This document shows, piece after piece, positions 22,501-32,599 of a DNA stretch of 43,430 bases (positions are counted from its first letter, which is position 1; every line of letters starts with the position of its first letter). The translations under genes were made by a program, and so were the position numbers. The stretch lies in contig JBBHKE010001358.1 in NCBI GenBank assembly GCA_037447655.1, positions 1 through 43,430 on the forward strand, written 5' to 3'. This DNA comes from Zygnema cylindricum (Eukaryota; Streptophyta; Zygnematophyceae; Zygnematales; Zygnemataceae). The notes below the pieces were generated by a model. The model was given only the letters and a program-made list of their open reading frames with translations, was not told where the DNA came from and made no database searches.

Positions 22501-25500
22501 CTACAACTTCTATACGTTTAAGGTGAATGAATTGCTTCAACGAAAATGGGAACAAACGAGGTGGAAAAATGGCAAGCTTTTTCACAAGGTTACATTGAAC
22601 GACAATCTACATGATTTGAAGAATCTTTTTCAAACTGTTCGTAGCTTCACTTACTTCATTACCGCTGTACCGGCCGCTACTTGAGACCTCTACATCCATA
22701 TCCAACATCCTACGAGATAACCCTACAGCACTAGAGATACCTAACTGCCTTGCTCGATCTTTTTTGCCGATAATTGCATCAACAGACAATACGGTAAATT
22801 GTTCTACATTAGGTTCAGGTGAAGCAGGGGCCGATTGTACAGTTAGGGAACATCCAGCAGTCTCGACAGACTTTGAAGGCCTTGATATCCCTGATGCAGA
22901 AGACCCCGTTATTTTCTTGCAAGCAAAAGTTGGAAGTGGCAGACAACTAGGAGGGGGCGAATTTGCATATGCAGGCCCTGCCCACTTCTCGTTGATGGAA
23001 GAGCATAAGAGTGCTGAGTTGGTACAATTAAAACGTCGAAATTCAGGACTACTTGGAGGCGTAATATATACGAAGCCAGAAGCCTTTTGTGATCCTGTAG
23101 CACGTTCGGCAGTTACAGTTGCTGAGAAGCTCCAGGCCCCGGGTGCAGACGAAGACAAGGAATCTATAAGTGGCCTTTGGCCATTATTTCCAGAGACATC
23201 CTGTCTTGCTTCTCGATCAGGTAAATCACTTTCTGATGAGCTTGTAGATGCTGATGTGGAGAAACCAAAAGGCGAAGTTGGAGAGGGGGAGGAAGAGGTT
23301 TTATCACCATGACCAACCTACAGTTCAAGAGAACGATACAGAAGTTAAGTTGAAAGTTCAAATACAGGCCGTGATATGAAGATGACAAAACTACAATGAT
23401 AATTTAATAAGTAAAAACCTCACCTTCAGAGGTTTCAGAGGTTTCAGAGAGGCCTGCATGCCTACAATGCCTGTGTCTTCCTTGTATGTATTCCTAGATC
23501 TGCTTCGCGATTTCTTCTCTCTCTTGCCATTGACTGGCATGACTACCGTCTTCACACCTTTCCCGTTAGCCTCTCGGAAGGTAGGTACAGGGATGTCCAA
23601 AAGACTTGCACCTTTCCTGAAAAGAGAAAAAATCTACTTCAGTCGAAATAGAACATCGGAAGAATAGATCTAGCTGTCTCATCATGCTATGAAATTAAGG
23701 AAAGAAAAAATCCTTCGAAATGAAATACACAATAACAGAAAAGTTAGTTCAAATCCCCACTAACCTTCTAAACGAATCGACGTCTGTGTTAACATTTACG
23801 TCATTTTCATTCCACGCCTCAGTTCCTGGAACAAAATAAGGAACCAAATCTCGACCAAACGACGGAAGGGCCACTTCGCCCTTTCGTTGACTTGCAGCAA
23901 TCATCCTGTCTACAATAATTTCTTCATCACTCGTCACCTTCATATTTCTAAGAGCCGATTGCGCCTGTGAGAACAGAGAGAAGCGTTAACAACAAGGCCG
24001 AAAGTAAAAGAAGATTGTCAAGAACATACACAAAATAATCAAGCTCACATTCGCAGAGACAGTAAAAGCTGATCAGAATAGCAAGATCAGCAACAGAAAA
24101 GCTCTACCAGAATAACATCTTTAAGAGCAGCCCTACTGCGTCCGGTAAAATGTTTCAACACGAAGAGAAAATATGCTTCAACTTTTAAGAAAGATGATCA
24201 GTCAAAGAAGACGAGTCGGACTAGTAGTACTTACCCTCTCTGCTAGCATCATGTTGTGAGAAAAAATGAAAATGCTCTCTAATTTCTTGAGGGAACAGAC
24301 TACAACCACAACTTCCCTTGACAGCCGCCAACCTTATCTGGAAAGCCACCTACCAATTCCAATAATCTAGAAAATTCCAGGGCTTTAGCAATTATAAATA
24401 CTTCCGTGAAGACCACTCTAAAGGGAACGTCACGAATGCTACACATGTGCGTTGAACACAACTGTAATTAGTTATGCACAGCATGTTACCAGTATGTGAC
24501 GTGACATTTCCCGTCGGCAATGTCTTGTATTTGCGAACTGTTCACAGGGTGGACCCGGGGGACCAGAATGACGTGTACAGTCGACGTTGACACGTTACAC
24601 ACGCATTAGATGCGTAATCGACGGTTCATAACTCTTCTGCAGGCCTGTACTTAACTTGTCAACGGCTCCAAGGCAACAAGAATATGTATCTTTGGTTGCT
24701 GGCAAACGACAATGGACCATTATGTGTGAACGGATACTAGGGTAGGGCGGCGGACGCAGCATTTCGTGCCATCACGGTCCGTGACGGTCAAAAGAATCCC
24801 GAGTGAGTGGATACGGTGGACTTCCCACGTGAAGAAGAGTCGCGTCCACACAAAAGAGTCACAAAAACGGGAGTGCCCAAAGACGAACAAAGATGTAAAA
24901 TTGCAGTTTTGCAAGCAATGTGAGTGATGATGTGAACGCTGATGTGAACTCTACCGTAGTGTGAACGCTACAAAAGGGTTGCGGTCTTTGCTTCTACGGT
25001 TCTACCCAAAAAGGACAACTTCCTAGAAACACAACGACGCCGCTTGAAAAACAGAGACTATTCAAAATGACGGTTGAGGAAATCTTTATCGTCTTATACC
25101 GTACATTTAACCGAATCTAACGTACTATTGTGTACAGACCATGCCAAGCTGGGTGATTCGTATCTTTGTCCTATAATGCATCGCACAGAAACAAAAATGC
25201 AGCTTGCGAGAGTACGGTACGGCACCAAACTTTAACGTGCTCAAAGAAAGGAAAGAAATAGCCATGCGGTGCTGCGGGCCTGCGGCGGATTTTTAGTGAC
25301 GTGGGTGCTCCTTCTCAACAAATCTGTAACTGCGCAATAAAGACAACCAGTAATTGGAATCATTATAACCTATTTGTACTAAAAAAAAGTACGACAATAC
25401 AACAAACCTATTGATGTCCAATTAAAACGTGCTCAGGTGGGAGCAGTTTTCGCCTATTTTAGTTTTTTCCTATTGCTATTTTCGCCGTTTGTACCGTGTA

Positions 25501-27674
25501 CGAAACCGTGTATTTAGTGCGTGCGTACGGAGGCAGAAGTAGGAGAAGTGTCAGGGTATGGGCCCATGCGCCTAAGATTTTTTTTTGCGGTTTTCCTCAA
25601 AAATTGATTGCTGTACCGAGAAATTTTTGGCCGTACAAAGTGAGGAGACTGACAACAATTCGCGTCATCGCGTAATCTAATCTATACTTCAATTTGTCGT
25701 CTTTTCCAGTATCGACACGTCATGCAGCCGACTTTCAAACATAAGGGATGTGCTCATGTTCCCAATCCTTTGAAGTGGTACTGTACTTTGTATTTCACTG
25801 ATGATTCTCCGTACTGCTTTGCAAGGCGCTCCTATGTGCGAAAGTGAAATCGGGTGTTAGGGTGTGTGTCCATGTGTTGAAGTATCGGGCTTTTCTGTGC
25901 AGTGTTTTTCCTCCAAAAATTCAATCCGCGACGAGAAAATCTTATGCCGGACGACAAAATTGTAGAAATCACAGCACAATGAACTTCGTTTTGATACTTT
26001 GTCGTCTTGTTGTACTACAGTTTTTTGCGCTTTTATATTCACTTTGGCGTTTTTCTCTTTTCGACCCACTTGCACGTGTTTCCAGCACATCCAAAATATT
26101 AAATCGGAATCACCACGCGAGGTGATTTTAGTTAAAGTATCATTTTAACGACGAAAAATAACACGTCCAGTCTAGGTATCTTACAAGTTTCCCGGGTGTG
26201 GTGAACCGTGTGAACCCGCGGTTCACGGTGCGAAATGCGCCGTAAGTTCACCACTGACAAGATACCTACCGGTACACCGTGAATCGCTATTAGCGTAATG
26301 AAATAGATAGCGTAATGAAACAATTAGCGTTATTTACGCTAATTGGGAATGTCGTTTTTCTTGGAAATAATTTTTATTCTAATTTTTCGTACACTCTAAT
26401 TTGCAAACTGCTTTGTAAATAATTTCGGTGCAGAATATCTCCACACTACAATATGTGCATGTACGAAATTGTTCAAATCGTACGCCGTCTCATTTTTTTT
26501 TCATCCGCGAATGCCGTAAATATTTACGCGATTACATGTTAGCGCGATTACGGGACAGCGTGAATATCTTTTCTGTACTTTTCTACTTAAAAAATTACCA
26601 AAAAGTACAGCTCTGACAGTCCGTATACCACACTATTTACGATTGCACTATATTAGAGTCATGAATCCTATTTTATGGAACACCTCAAATAACGTGTAGG
26701 ATCATTTAGAATGTCTAATTCTATTTGAGAATTTGCCCAAAAAAACAGGGTACCTCAATTAGCGACCAACACGCTAATAGCGATTCACGGTGTAGTGTTT
26801 ATATTTTTTTCGTCTCTTTAAACATCTTTTATCCGTACACACTTGTCGGATTGTGAATCTGACGGTTGCGATTGAATGGTACCATTCTCAGCTTCCGATT
26901 GACGGTCTCAAATTGGAAATCTGACAAGTATGTACGGAGAAAATATGTTTTAAGTGGCGAAAATTTTATTAACCCTAATAGCGATACACGGTGTACTGCA
27001 CTGGTGAAGGCTTTGAGTCAACCGTACAGGATTCTGATGTCTTGTCCGTACAAAGCGTATCTCTGAAGGAACAGTTGGGTCAGAAAGTTGGATCTAAAGT
27101 CTAAACATGTTTTGTACAGAAGTACATATTGTATTTCTAATTTCTTACTTATAAACAATAAAATGCGATCGCACTTTTTATTTTAATAAGAGATACCCAA
27201 TTTATGAATCAATTCACGCCTGTTTATCCAAGTCAGCCTATTTGTCGTTTCTTCAAAAAAAATTAGTCAAATTTGTGTTTTAGTGCATCTCCCTGAATTC
27301 CGGTTTACCGTTGTGAATCGTCTCGTGACGTGACTTGTATGCCGATTTCGTATCGCCTAAGTCGCACTTTTCGACGATTTATTAAATTTGATTGGTTCGT
27401 ACTGTACTGTACTTTGCAGTTGACATCGGTAGCACATGGCATTTTGGGCCAAACGTACCGCGAAGATCGCGGGGAAATCGCCACGGAGTTTCAGGAGATC
27501 GCCGCTAAAACTCACCGTTCCGTTGCAGCCGACGGAGATAGTGGGAACGGATTTCTGGACGGCGTCGCCGACGACTATTTGACTTCCGACTTGTTGACGG
27601 CCGATTGTCGTTATTCGGTTATCAATAATAGAGATCTTAAAGAAGGGGTTGGGGAACTAGAAGAAGAAGATTAG
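16503..27674 (+). CDS. Secreted Root cap-domain protein gene (4 exons, one in-frame stop)
   Basis: Likely exons are 16503-16726, 17910-18384, 19211-19414 and 27420-27674. All junction phases agree (phase 2 into exon 2, phase 0 afterwards). Exon 1 starts after an in-frame TAA and encodes a signal peptide (MTCVLILIAFVCSFSSHIYP and following) and a Cys-rich segment; its donor (AA|GTCAGT) is my choice on phase and is the least certain boundary. Exons 2-4 encode the Root_cap family domain: GDPHFVGAHGTHFDFSG at its start, RTWIQEVGLIW, then the LRLAA strand, DMDVRLRAANPKLQ, and GILGQTYR near the end. A CRYSVINN stretch and an acidic tail follow. Family members are extracellular plant proteins named from root cap expression; their biochemical role is unknown. 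Codon 208 (TAA at 18307-18309) interrupts an otherwise continuous frame, which resumes with family-like SYLQYVEASGVELRRLK. The gene is therefore a very recent pseudogene, a null allele or a sequence error. Intron 3 (8 kb) holds another gene on the opposite strand. Confidence 0.85.
17470..17909. other. Rest of intron 1 with a MITE terminus remnant
   Basis: A degenerate family A/B right end (CTGATAGCAATTGGCAGTG, then TA) ends at about 17647. No matching left end is clear. The remainder of intron 1 (16727-17909) is AT-rich without a recognised feature, and the overlapping frames have no family resemblance. Confidence 0.4.
18385..18964. other. Intron 2 of the Root cap gene, 5' part
   Basis: It starts with a donor GTAATT at 18385 and is AT-rich. 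I see no feature before the minisatellite that follows. Confidence 0.5.
18965..19135 (+). repeat. Minisatellite (CTTAAAAACCCAAAAAATC)n in intron 2
   Basis: A 17-20-bp unit repeats about nine times, ending some 75 bp before the acceptor at 19210. Units drift between AAAACCC and AAAAACCC forms. Telomere-like AAACCC cores are present but the unit is not the plant telomere repeat. Confidence 0.9.
19456..19672. mobile_element. Short family A-type MITE
   Basis: A 217-bp element with termini CACCGCCAATCGTTATTAGT and GCTAATAACGATTCGCGGTG, flanked by TA at 19454-19455 and 19673-19674. Its interior (attagcg, gcgaggtttacgctaattgg, tctatttgagaat) is related to the long family A elements, so it looks like a deletion derivative. 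It begins 42 bp inside intron 3. Confidence 0.85.
19680..19896. mobile_element. Family B MITE, copy 5
   Basis: A 217-bp copy that begins CACCGTGTATCGCTATTAGT and ends ATACCGATACAAGGTG, with TA on each side. It follows the previous element with only seven bases between, giving a tandem head-to-tail pair of two different families. Confidence 0.9.
19998..20092 (+). repeat. (GGGA)n G-rich tract with quadruplex potential
   Basis: GGGAGGGAGGG runs are separated by gcagattg spacers, with well over four GGG runs on the sense strand of intron 3. Sequence of this form can fold into G-quadruplexes in DNA or in the pre-mRNA; folding is inference. Confidence 0.85.
20546..20714. mobile_element. Family D element, right-half copy
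   Basis: This matches 9889-10050 closely: the TCATT-type block, TAATCGTACGGCA, GGCGATTCACGT, then the terminal block ending TGTGAATGC. The left half is absent. It lies in intron 3 of the Root cap gene. Confidence 0.75.
20715..22606. other. Presumed 3' flank or 3' UTR of the nested PNRC gene
   Basis: I see no recognisable coding sequence. The stretch directly below 22607 probably includes the 3' UTR of the minus-strand gene. Small frames (21014-21277, 22215-22526) are unrecognised and lack splice context. Confidence 0.35.
22607..24252 (-). CDS. PNRC-motif protein, possible mRNA-decapping adaptor (4 exons)
   Basis: Exons on the minus strand are 24252-24235, 23964-23765, 23616-23424 and 23317-22607. 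Donors and acceptors are canonical (GTAAGT, GTTAGT, GTGAGG; all acceptors CAG or TAG) and the phases agree. The product is 373 residues. Residues 249-268 read WAGPAYANSPPPSCLPLPTF, the proline-rich nuclear receptor coactivator (PNRC) motif. In animal PNRC2 this region contacts the DCP1 EVH1 domain and UPF1, promoting decapping and nonsense-mediated decay. The C-terminus SLKKILQIM resembles the short helical end (RRLL/KMLL-like) of plant PNRC-motif proteins. The N-terminal 135 residues include an acidic patch and a KKSRSRSR basic stretch but no family I know; the middle is Ser-rich. The whole gene lies in intron 3 of the Root cap gene on the opposite strand. An opposing plus-strand frame (22764-23312) is a shadow. 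Function by analogy only. Confidence 0.85.
24389..24401 (-). promoter_or_regulatory. Possible TATA box of the PNRC gene
   Basis: The minus strand reads GTATTTATAATTG, a TATTTATA-type box about 140 bp upstream of the first ATG at 24252. That is a reasonable distance for a transcript with a short leader. No experimental support. Confidence 0.25.
24402..25854. other. Upstream flank of the PNRC gene inside the Root cap intron
   Basis: GTGACGTGAC, CACGTGA and ACGTGTAC motifs are frequent and could serve bZIP factors. TGTGAACGCT repeats near 24930-24975. No gene is recognised. Confidence 0.35.
25860..26140. mobile_element. Diverged family E-related element
   Basis: TTA then GGGTGTGTGTCCATGTG resembles the family E terminus. 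The interior matches 31400-31640 in order: cttttctgtg, the TTTGTCGT stretch, ttggcgtttttctcttttcg, and an inverted-repeat block ATCACC...GGTGATTTTAGTT. The right terminus is not recognised. A still weaker relative may start near 25552. Confidence 0.5.
26275..26792. mobile_element. Family A MITE, copy 2
   Basis: A 518-bp copy starting CACCGTGAATCGCTATTAGC and ending GCTAATAGCGATTCACGGTG, with TA on both sides. It is clearly collinear with 4688-5175, sharing for example acgaaattgttcaaatcgta and cacactattta. Non-coding. Confidence 0.9.
26795..26993. mobile_element. Family B MITE, copy 6, fused to family A copy 2
   Basis: The interior and right end are normal family B (right end CTAATAGCGATACACGGTG, then TA). 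The left terminus of family B (the first ~18 bp) is missing; the right terminus of family A copy 2 stands in its place. The two elements share one TA (26793-26794), giving a 719-bp composite bounded by compatible ends. Confidence 0.8.
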
Positions 27675-28928
27675 GGAGGAAGAAGAACGATTACGGAGGA
27701 AAACGTTAAATATAAACGGGATGATGAATATGGATATTATTTCAAGAAAAAGCTTTTTAGTCTATTATTAATGTTGGTTCTAATGTGACTAAACTATGTT
27801 AGTAGAATCAAAACCGTCGCATGCGTTGGTTTAAAAGCATATTAAGAGTTGAGAAACAACCAAATAGATTCATAGGTGGGTCAAAGTTATAGCTTTTAGT
27901 GTGTTATAGTAACTGTCGTATAAAATGTGTGCAAAATTATTTATTAAAGTAGATTTTGTAGCTTGTACGTACATTGAATGGATTATGAGTTCAAACGGTG
28001 TTTGAGGAGATTTGAATAACGTTATTGGTGTTAGGAAATTATTACGAATTTATAGCGTGGGTTATATCAGTGTTATTTATTATAATTTAGGTATGTTTGA
28101 CGGACATGGAACTCCTTACCAAATTACCGTTAAGATAAAAACATTTGGTATTCCAAATCTTATTTTATGTTCATCTCCCAAAAAATACGAACACCGAATT
28201 AATGTTATTAACATTAATAGTGATTCACGTTGTGCTTCCTTAAATAAATAAATGACAATCTTGAACTCGAATGTCCTTTCCATTATCATACTTCATCCGT
28301 ATTATATGTAATCATATACTGTATCGTAAAAATTGTTCAATCATACAAACTAATATAGCAAAAAAAAAATGAATCTTGTCGTCGGATTCGATCAACACTA
28401 AACAGAGAATTGTTAAAAAGGGTGAAGCATTTCGTTCGTCTGAACTTATTACAATTAATACTGTGAAGACTTTCTGTTTCGAAAACTAATTCATATAAAG
28501 AATGTCAAAATTTATCCATTTATTTTCTATTTTTTATGTTTAGAGCATTACTATGATGGCCGTAGTCGATTTTTAACAATTTAATTCAATGTACATGAGA
28601 AATGCCAAAACTAGTTTATTACATATATATTTTATTTTTATTTTATATCATTGTTTTGATAACTTGGATTCAGAGTTTCATTGCAACAATTCGAGCTATT
28701 AAACGATTAAATTTTTCCACTGTTACGTATGACGCATGACGGAACGGAATCGACTTCTCAAAATTTCCGTGAGAGCTTAAAAATTCATTGAATTTGATCA
28801 AATGACAAGTTTGTTGAAGTAGAGGAGAACAACAAACATAGGAGGTGAAATTAGAGACGTGGGAGTGGTCAAAATAGAGTGAACAAGCTGAAAACAAAAA
28901 CATAGAAAAATCCCAATAGCACCGATCC
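27675..28928. other. 3' flank of the Root cap gene and intergenic AT-rich DNA
   Basis: This contains the presumed 3' UTR of the Root cap gene and, at about 28206-28231, an isolated family A/B right end (TTAATAGTGATTCACGTTGTG). I see no other feature. Confidence 0.4.
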
Positions 28929-29040
28929 TCCCTTTCCCCCCCCCCCCCTTTTTCCCCCCCCCCCCCCCCTTCCTCTTTCTCCTCCTCCTCCCCCCCTCTA
29001 CCTCTTCATCTCCCTTCCCCTCCCCCTTCCACCCCCCCCT
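28929..29040. repeat. C-rich tract (i-motif / minus-strand G4 potential)
   Basis: Runs of 12-15 C are interleaved with CT and CTCCTCCTC. The minus-strand frame across it is low-complexity. Confidence 0.85.
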
Positions 29041-29180
29041 CCAAGGGCATAACCCCAAAATTAGGCATTTTATCCATTTCCTTGCGTTAAACAATACACA
29101 TGTTAAAAATAAACTCATTCGTTTAGAAGTCGAAACTTTTCTCCCTTTTGCAAGGTGATTAAATACCAAAAAGAAAACTA

Positions 29181-29397
29181 CACCGTGTATCGCTTTTAAT
29201 GTTGATGTTCTTTTTGCCACTTCAAACATCCTTTCTCCGTACACACTTGTCAGATTAGTAATCTGACGGTTCCGATTGAAAAACAAGATTCTCACCGTTC
29301 AATTGGCGATCTCCAATCAAAAATAGGACAAATGTGTACGGAGAAAATATGTTTTAAGTGGCGAAAAAAACATTGATGCTAATAACGATAAACGGTG
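29181..29397. mobile_element. Family B MITE, copy 7
   Basis: A 217-bp copy starting CACCGTGTATCGCTTTTAAT and ending AATAACGATAAACGGTG, flanked by TA at 29179-29180 and 29398-29399. Confidence 0.9.
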
Positions 29398-29677
29398 TAT
29401 CTCCTCTCCAGAAATATTGAAAATGGAATGCCGAAAAAAAAATGTTTAGAGCTAGAACAAGTAAATAAATATCCAACAAAAAATTGTCCTTCAAGACTCG
29501 AAACTATTTCCAGTCGGAAACTGTTGAAGCCAAGACCTTTCACAAACTATTTTTGGACAGTTTATGTGACATATAAGTTGTGAGAAGAAAAATAAAAATA
29601 AAAAACATGATTCGGATTTAACATGAGCTGTACGGTAAGATAAGATACAATGCGGTACTGTACTATAAGATACAGTA

Positions 29678-30171
29678 CACCGCGAATCGTAATTATAGTA
29701 ATGAAAAGATTAGAGTACAAAAACAAAAAAAAGAGTAATGAACGCTAATTTATGTGATAGAGTTGTTTCAACTATGAAGTTTACTCTAATTTATTTAAGT
29801 ACTCTAATTTGGCACGCTAATATCCTCTACTGTAAATAAGGTATTCGTACAGAATTTGGCAAAACGTACAGTTTATCGTCACTGTGACGTTTGCACTACG
29901 CTGTTTGTTAAAACACAGTTACATGATAACGGCCTGTATTAAATCATTATTTGTATTTTTTTATTTAATAAAGTACAATTTTGCACGGTTGGAGGTCGTC
30001 CGTACTCCACACTATTTAAAACGAACCTATATTAGAATTAAAAACCCTAATTAAACTTTACCTTAAATAGAATAATGAAAAAATTATAATCATTTACTCT
30101 ATTTCATGTGATAGAGTCGAAATTTCGAGCGACCGAATTAGAGTAATTTACTCTAATTACGATTCGCGGTG
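29678..30171. mobile_element. Family A MITE, copy 3 (diverged)
   Basis: A 494-bp element with termini CACCGCGAATCGTAATTATA and TAATTACGATTCGCGGTG, and TA on both sides. The GCTAAT subterminal repeats of the family appear here mostly as CTCTAATT. The excised target reads TACAG-TA-CTGTA, a perfect 12-bp palindrome. Confidence 0.88.
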
Positions 30172-30648
30172 TACTGTACGGAGAAGGATTGTCGTGGTTT
30201 TTGTTTCATTCTTGTTCAAGTTTAGACCGATCGGCTGCATGAAAAAGTTATTGTGAAAGGTCTCATAACAAAATTTGATAATTATTAAAGGGAATTTATC
30301 ATGACAGCGACTGTTTTGCTTGCGCATAGTCACTTACGTCACTTTGTCAAAAATTGTACGTTTGAAGTACATAATGGTAAAAATAAAGTACCGTTGAGTA
30401 AAATTTTGACGTTCAATCGGTTGGACAACTTTGACTTTCAAAATATTGTTTCAACCGCTTAAAATTTTGCCGCGGTTGAGAACGTCGGCCGTCATAATAA
30501 AATTATAAGTTCACACGGCCGGGGAACGTTTACGGTAACAAAACTGCGGCAACCACATGTAAATAAAATGGTTGCAGACAGTCACTTTTTGTCGTTACCT
30601 GAGCTCCACTGTGTGGGCAATTAGCCGCAAAATTGAAATTTAGTCGTC
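30172..30648. other. Unannotated intergenic stretch
   Basis: No recognised gene or repeat boundary. GTTTACGG, GTACG and CCGCGG-like motifs are scattered. Confidence 0.4.
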
Positions 30649-30651
30649 TAA

Positions 30652-31363
30652 GGGTGAAGTTCCACCAAGCAAAAAGTGGCGTTTCTAACTGAAATCCGCG
30701 ACTCTCCGTACCAGATCGTACCGCCTATTTTGTTTTTATACGAAAACCAACATTACAGAGAATCTTGCCAATACTCTCCGGAGGTCCTGGAGGTAATACT
30801 GGCCGTCGGATGTTCATCTGCGATGAGATCGCTTCAATTTTCTCTGTTAGACTCAACCCACCTCAACGAGGTGGGTTGGCATACGCAGAAAAAAAAAAAT
30901 TGTGACACGGTGGACAATTAGGCTACGTGTCATGATACAAAACCAACGAAATATCTGAATATTTCCACATGACACGGGGTTTCCAAAATATAATCGAAAC
31001 TAAAAACGAAATTTCGTAACATTCCCTCGTCACGCTATTTTCGGTAACTTTTGTTCGTCACACTTTCTCTCAAAGGACTTTCGTTATGTTCGAAAACTGA
31101 AACCCTAAAAAATGAGACAGCGTCGTCTGCAAAATGTATAAAAGTTTTGTCGTATGGTTATGTCGTACACAGGTACATGGCACGCAAGTCAAGATTTGAA
31201 GTTAAGTTTGTCGGTGCTAAAAAATATCGGATCGTAGCTTGCCTGGCGTCAGTCAATTTAGAACTCTTGGCTTACAAACTCTACGTGATGGAACTTCGAC
31301 TCAGTCGACCCGGTCGGTAGAGTTGGCCGTACAATTACAGAAACGTATGATGGAACTTCACCC
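30652..31363. mobile_element. Family G PIF/Harbinger-like MITE
   Basis: A 712-bp element with termini GGGTGAAGTTCCACCA and the near-complement TGGAACTTCACCC, flanked by TAA (30649-30651 and 31364-31366). It includes a perfect hairpin of 11-bp arms (CAACCCACCTC / GAGGTGGGTTG, 30854-30878). The open frames in it match no transposase I know. Confidence 0.82.
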
Positions 31364-31366
31364 TAA

Positions 31367-32315
31367 GGGTACGTCCCCATGTATTAAAGTACATACTTTT
31401 CTCTGTCTTTTTGCCCTAAAATTCAGGGAACTTTGAAAAAAACTTTAGCCGTACGAGAAATTCATTTTTACCAAAGTAAAGTGAACGTCAATTCATACTT
31501 TGGATGTACGACCTGTTTGTCGTTATGTGAACGCATTTTGGCGTTTTCCCCTTTTCGACCCCCGGGCAAGAGAATCCAGCCCAAAAAAAAACTTCATCCA
31601 AAATCACCTCGAGGGGGTGATTTTAGTTCAAGTACCGCCCAAATAGCGAATGAAAAGCGTACCACGCACGCGCCACACGATTTGTAAATTTTTTGGACGA
31701 GGGAGAGTCCTCGCTATTTTTCTCCGCGCACGTCACGCGCTATGTACGGAAAAAAATTTGCAGGGGTCTCGGACTTCCACTTGCATTCATGGGTCCTTTG
31801 CATAATTTTTCGCCGTCGGCGCCTCTCCTCTCTCCCTCTCACACTATAGCTTGTATCTCACACTTTTTAGAATGAGATACGACAATATTGGTATAAAATG
31901 AAAGATCTTCAAAAAATATATTTTTTGAAATTTTTTAGGTTTTTATTTAATGGCAAATCGAGTGAGAAAAGTAGAAAAAGCGAAATCGAGAAACCATGGC
32001 GGAAAGTTCTTGAATCCGTGACGTCGACGTTGTCACAAGTGAGCGTGACGTCACAACGTCACCAAACCCTAAACATTTGCAATTTCATAAAAATCTAGAC
32101 GTCTACCACTGTCGCTATTTTTGTTGGCGTCACCAATCGTCGGAAGTTTCGCAGTCGCCTTCAATCGTCACAAGTTGTACCTACGTCTACAACCGTCACA
32201 TGTCAAAGTTCCGATTTCATTTTCGCACATTGGGACGCTCTTCAAAGTAGTACGGCGAATCTTCACTATAGTCCAAAATACTTTATCAAAGTACCGATTA
32301 CATGGGGACGTACCC
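31367..32315. mobile_element. Family E PIF/Harbinger-like MITE
   Basis: A 949-bp element with termini GGGTACGTCCCCATGTA and the complement TACATGGGGACGTACCC, flanked by TAA (31364-31366 and 32316-32318). The left TAA is shared with family G. An internal hairpin pairs ATCACCTC with GAGGGGGTGAT at about 31600-31620. No transposase is recognised. Confidence 0.85.
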
Positions 32316-32599
32316 TAAGCGTTACATTGAACTTACACGCAAAATGAAACGAAGCCAATTTAAACTAAAGTACTATAAGTCTTGTACGGAAAAGTTATAA
32401 CGCACGGAACGAAATAAACTTTGTACACTGTAATAAAACGAACTGGCGTAAAAATATCAATTGAAATTAAATGAAATAAATGCGCGTCGTCACGCGCGAC
32501 GAAATCGAGCCACACTATCTACGATTCAACATTCTTACATTGACAGCAAAATTTCGTTCCTTTCGTTTTCTCCAGTAACATGTGAATTTTTCAACTCTC

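Noticed and set aside
22764-23312. 182-codon plus-strand open frame
   Set aside because: It is antisense to exon 4 of the PNRC-motif gene, which has splice sites, phase agreement and a family motif. The plus frame has none of these.
23745-23765. GTTCAAATCCC resembling a tRNA B box
   Set aside because: No A box, acceptor stem or anticodon arm can be placed around it. The position is the exon/intron junction of the PNRC gene.
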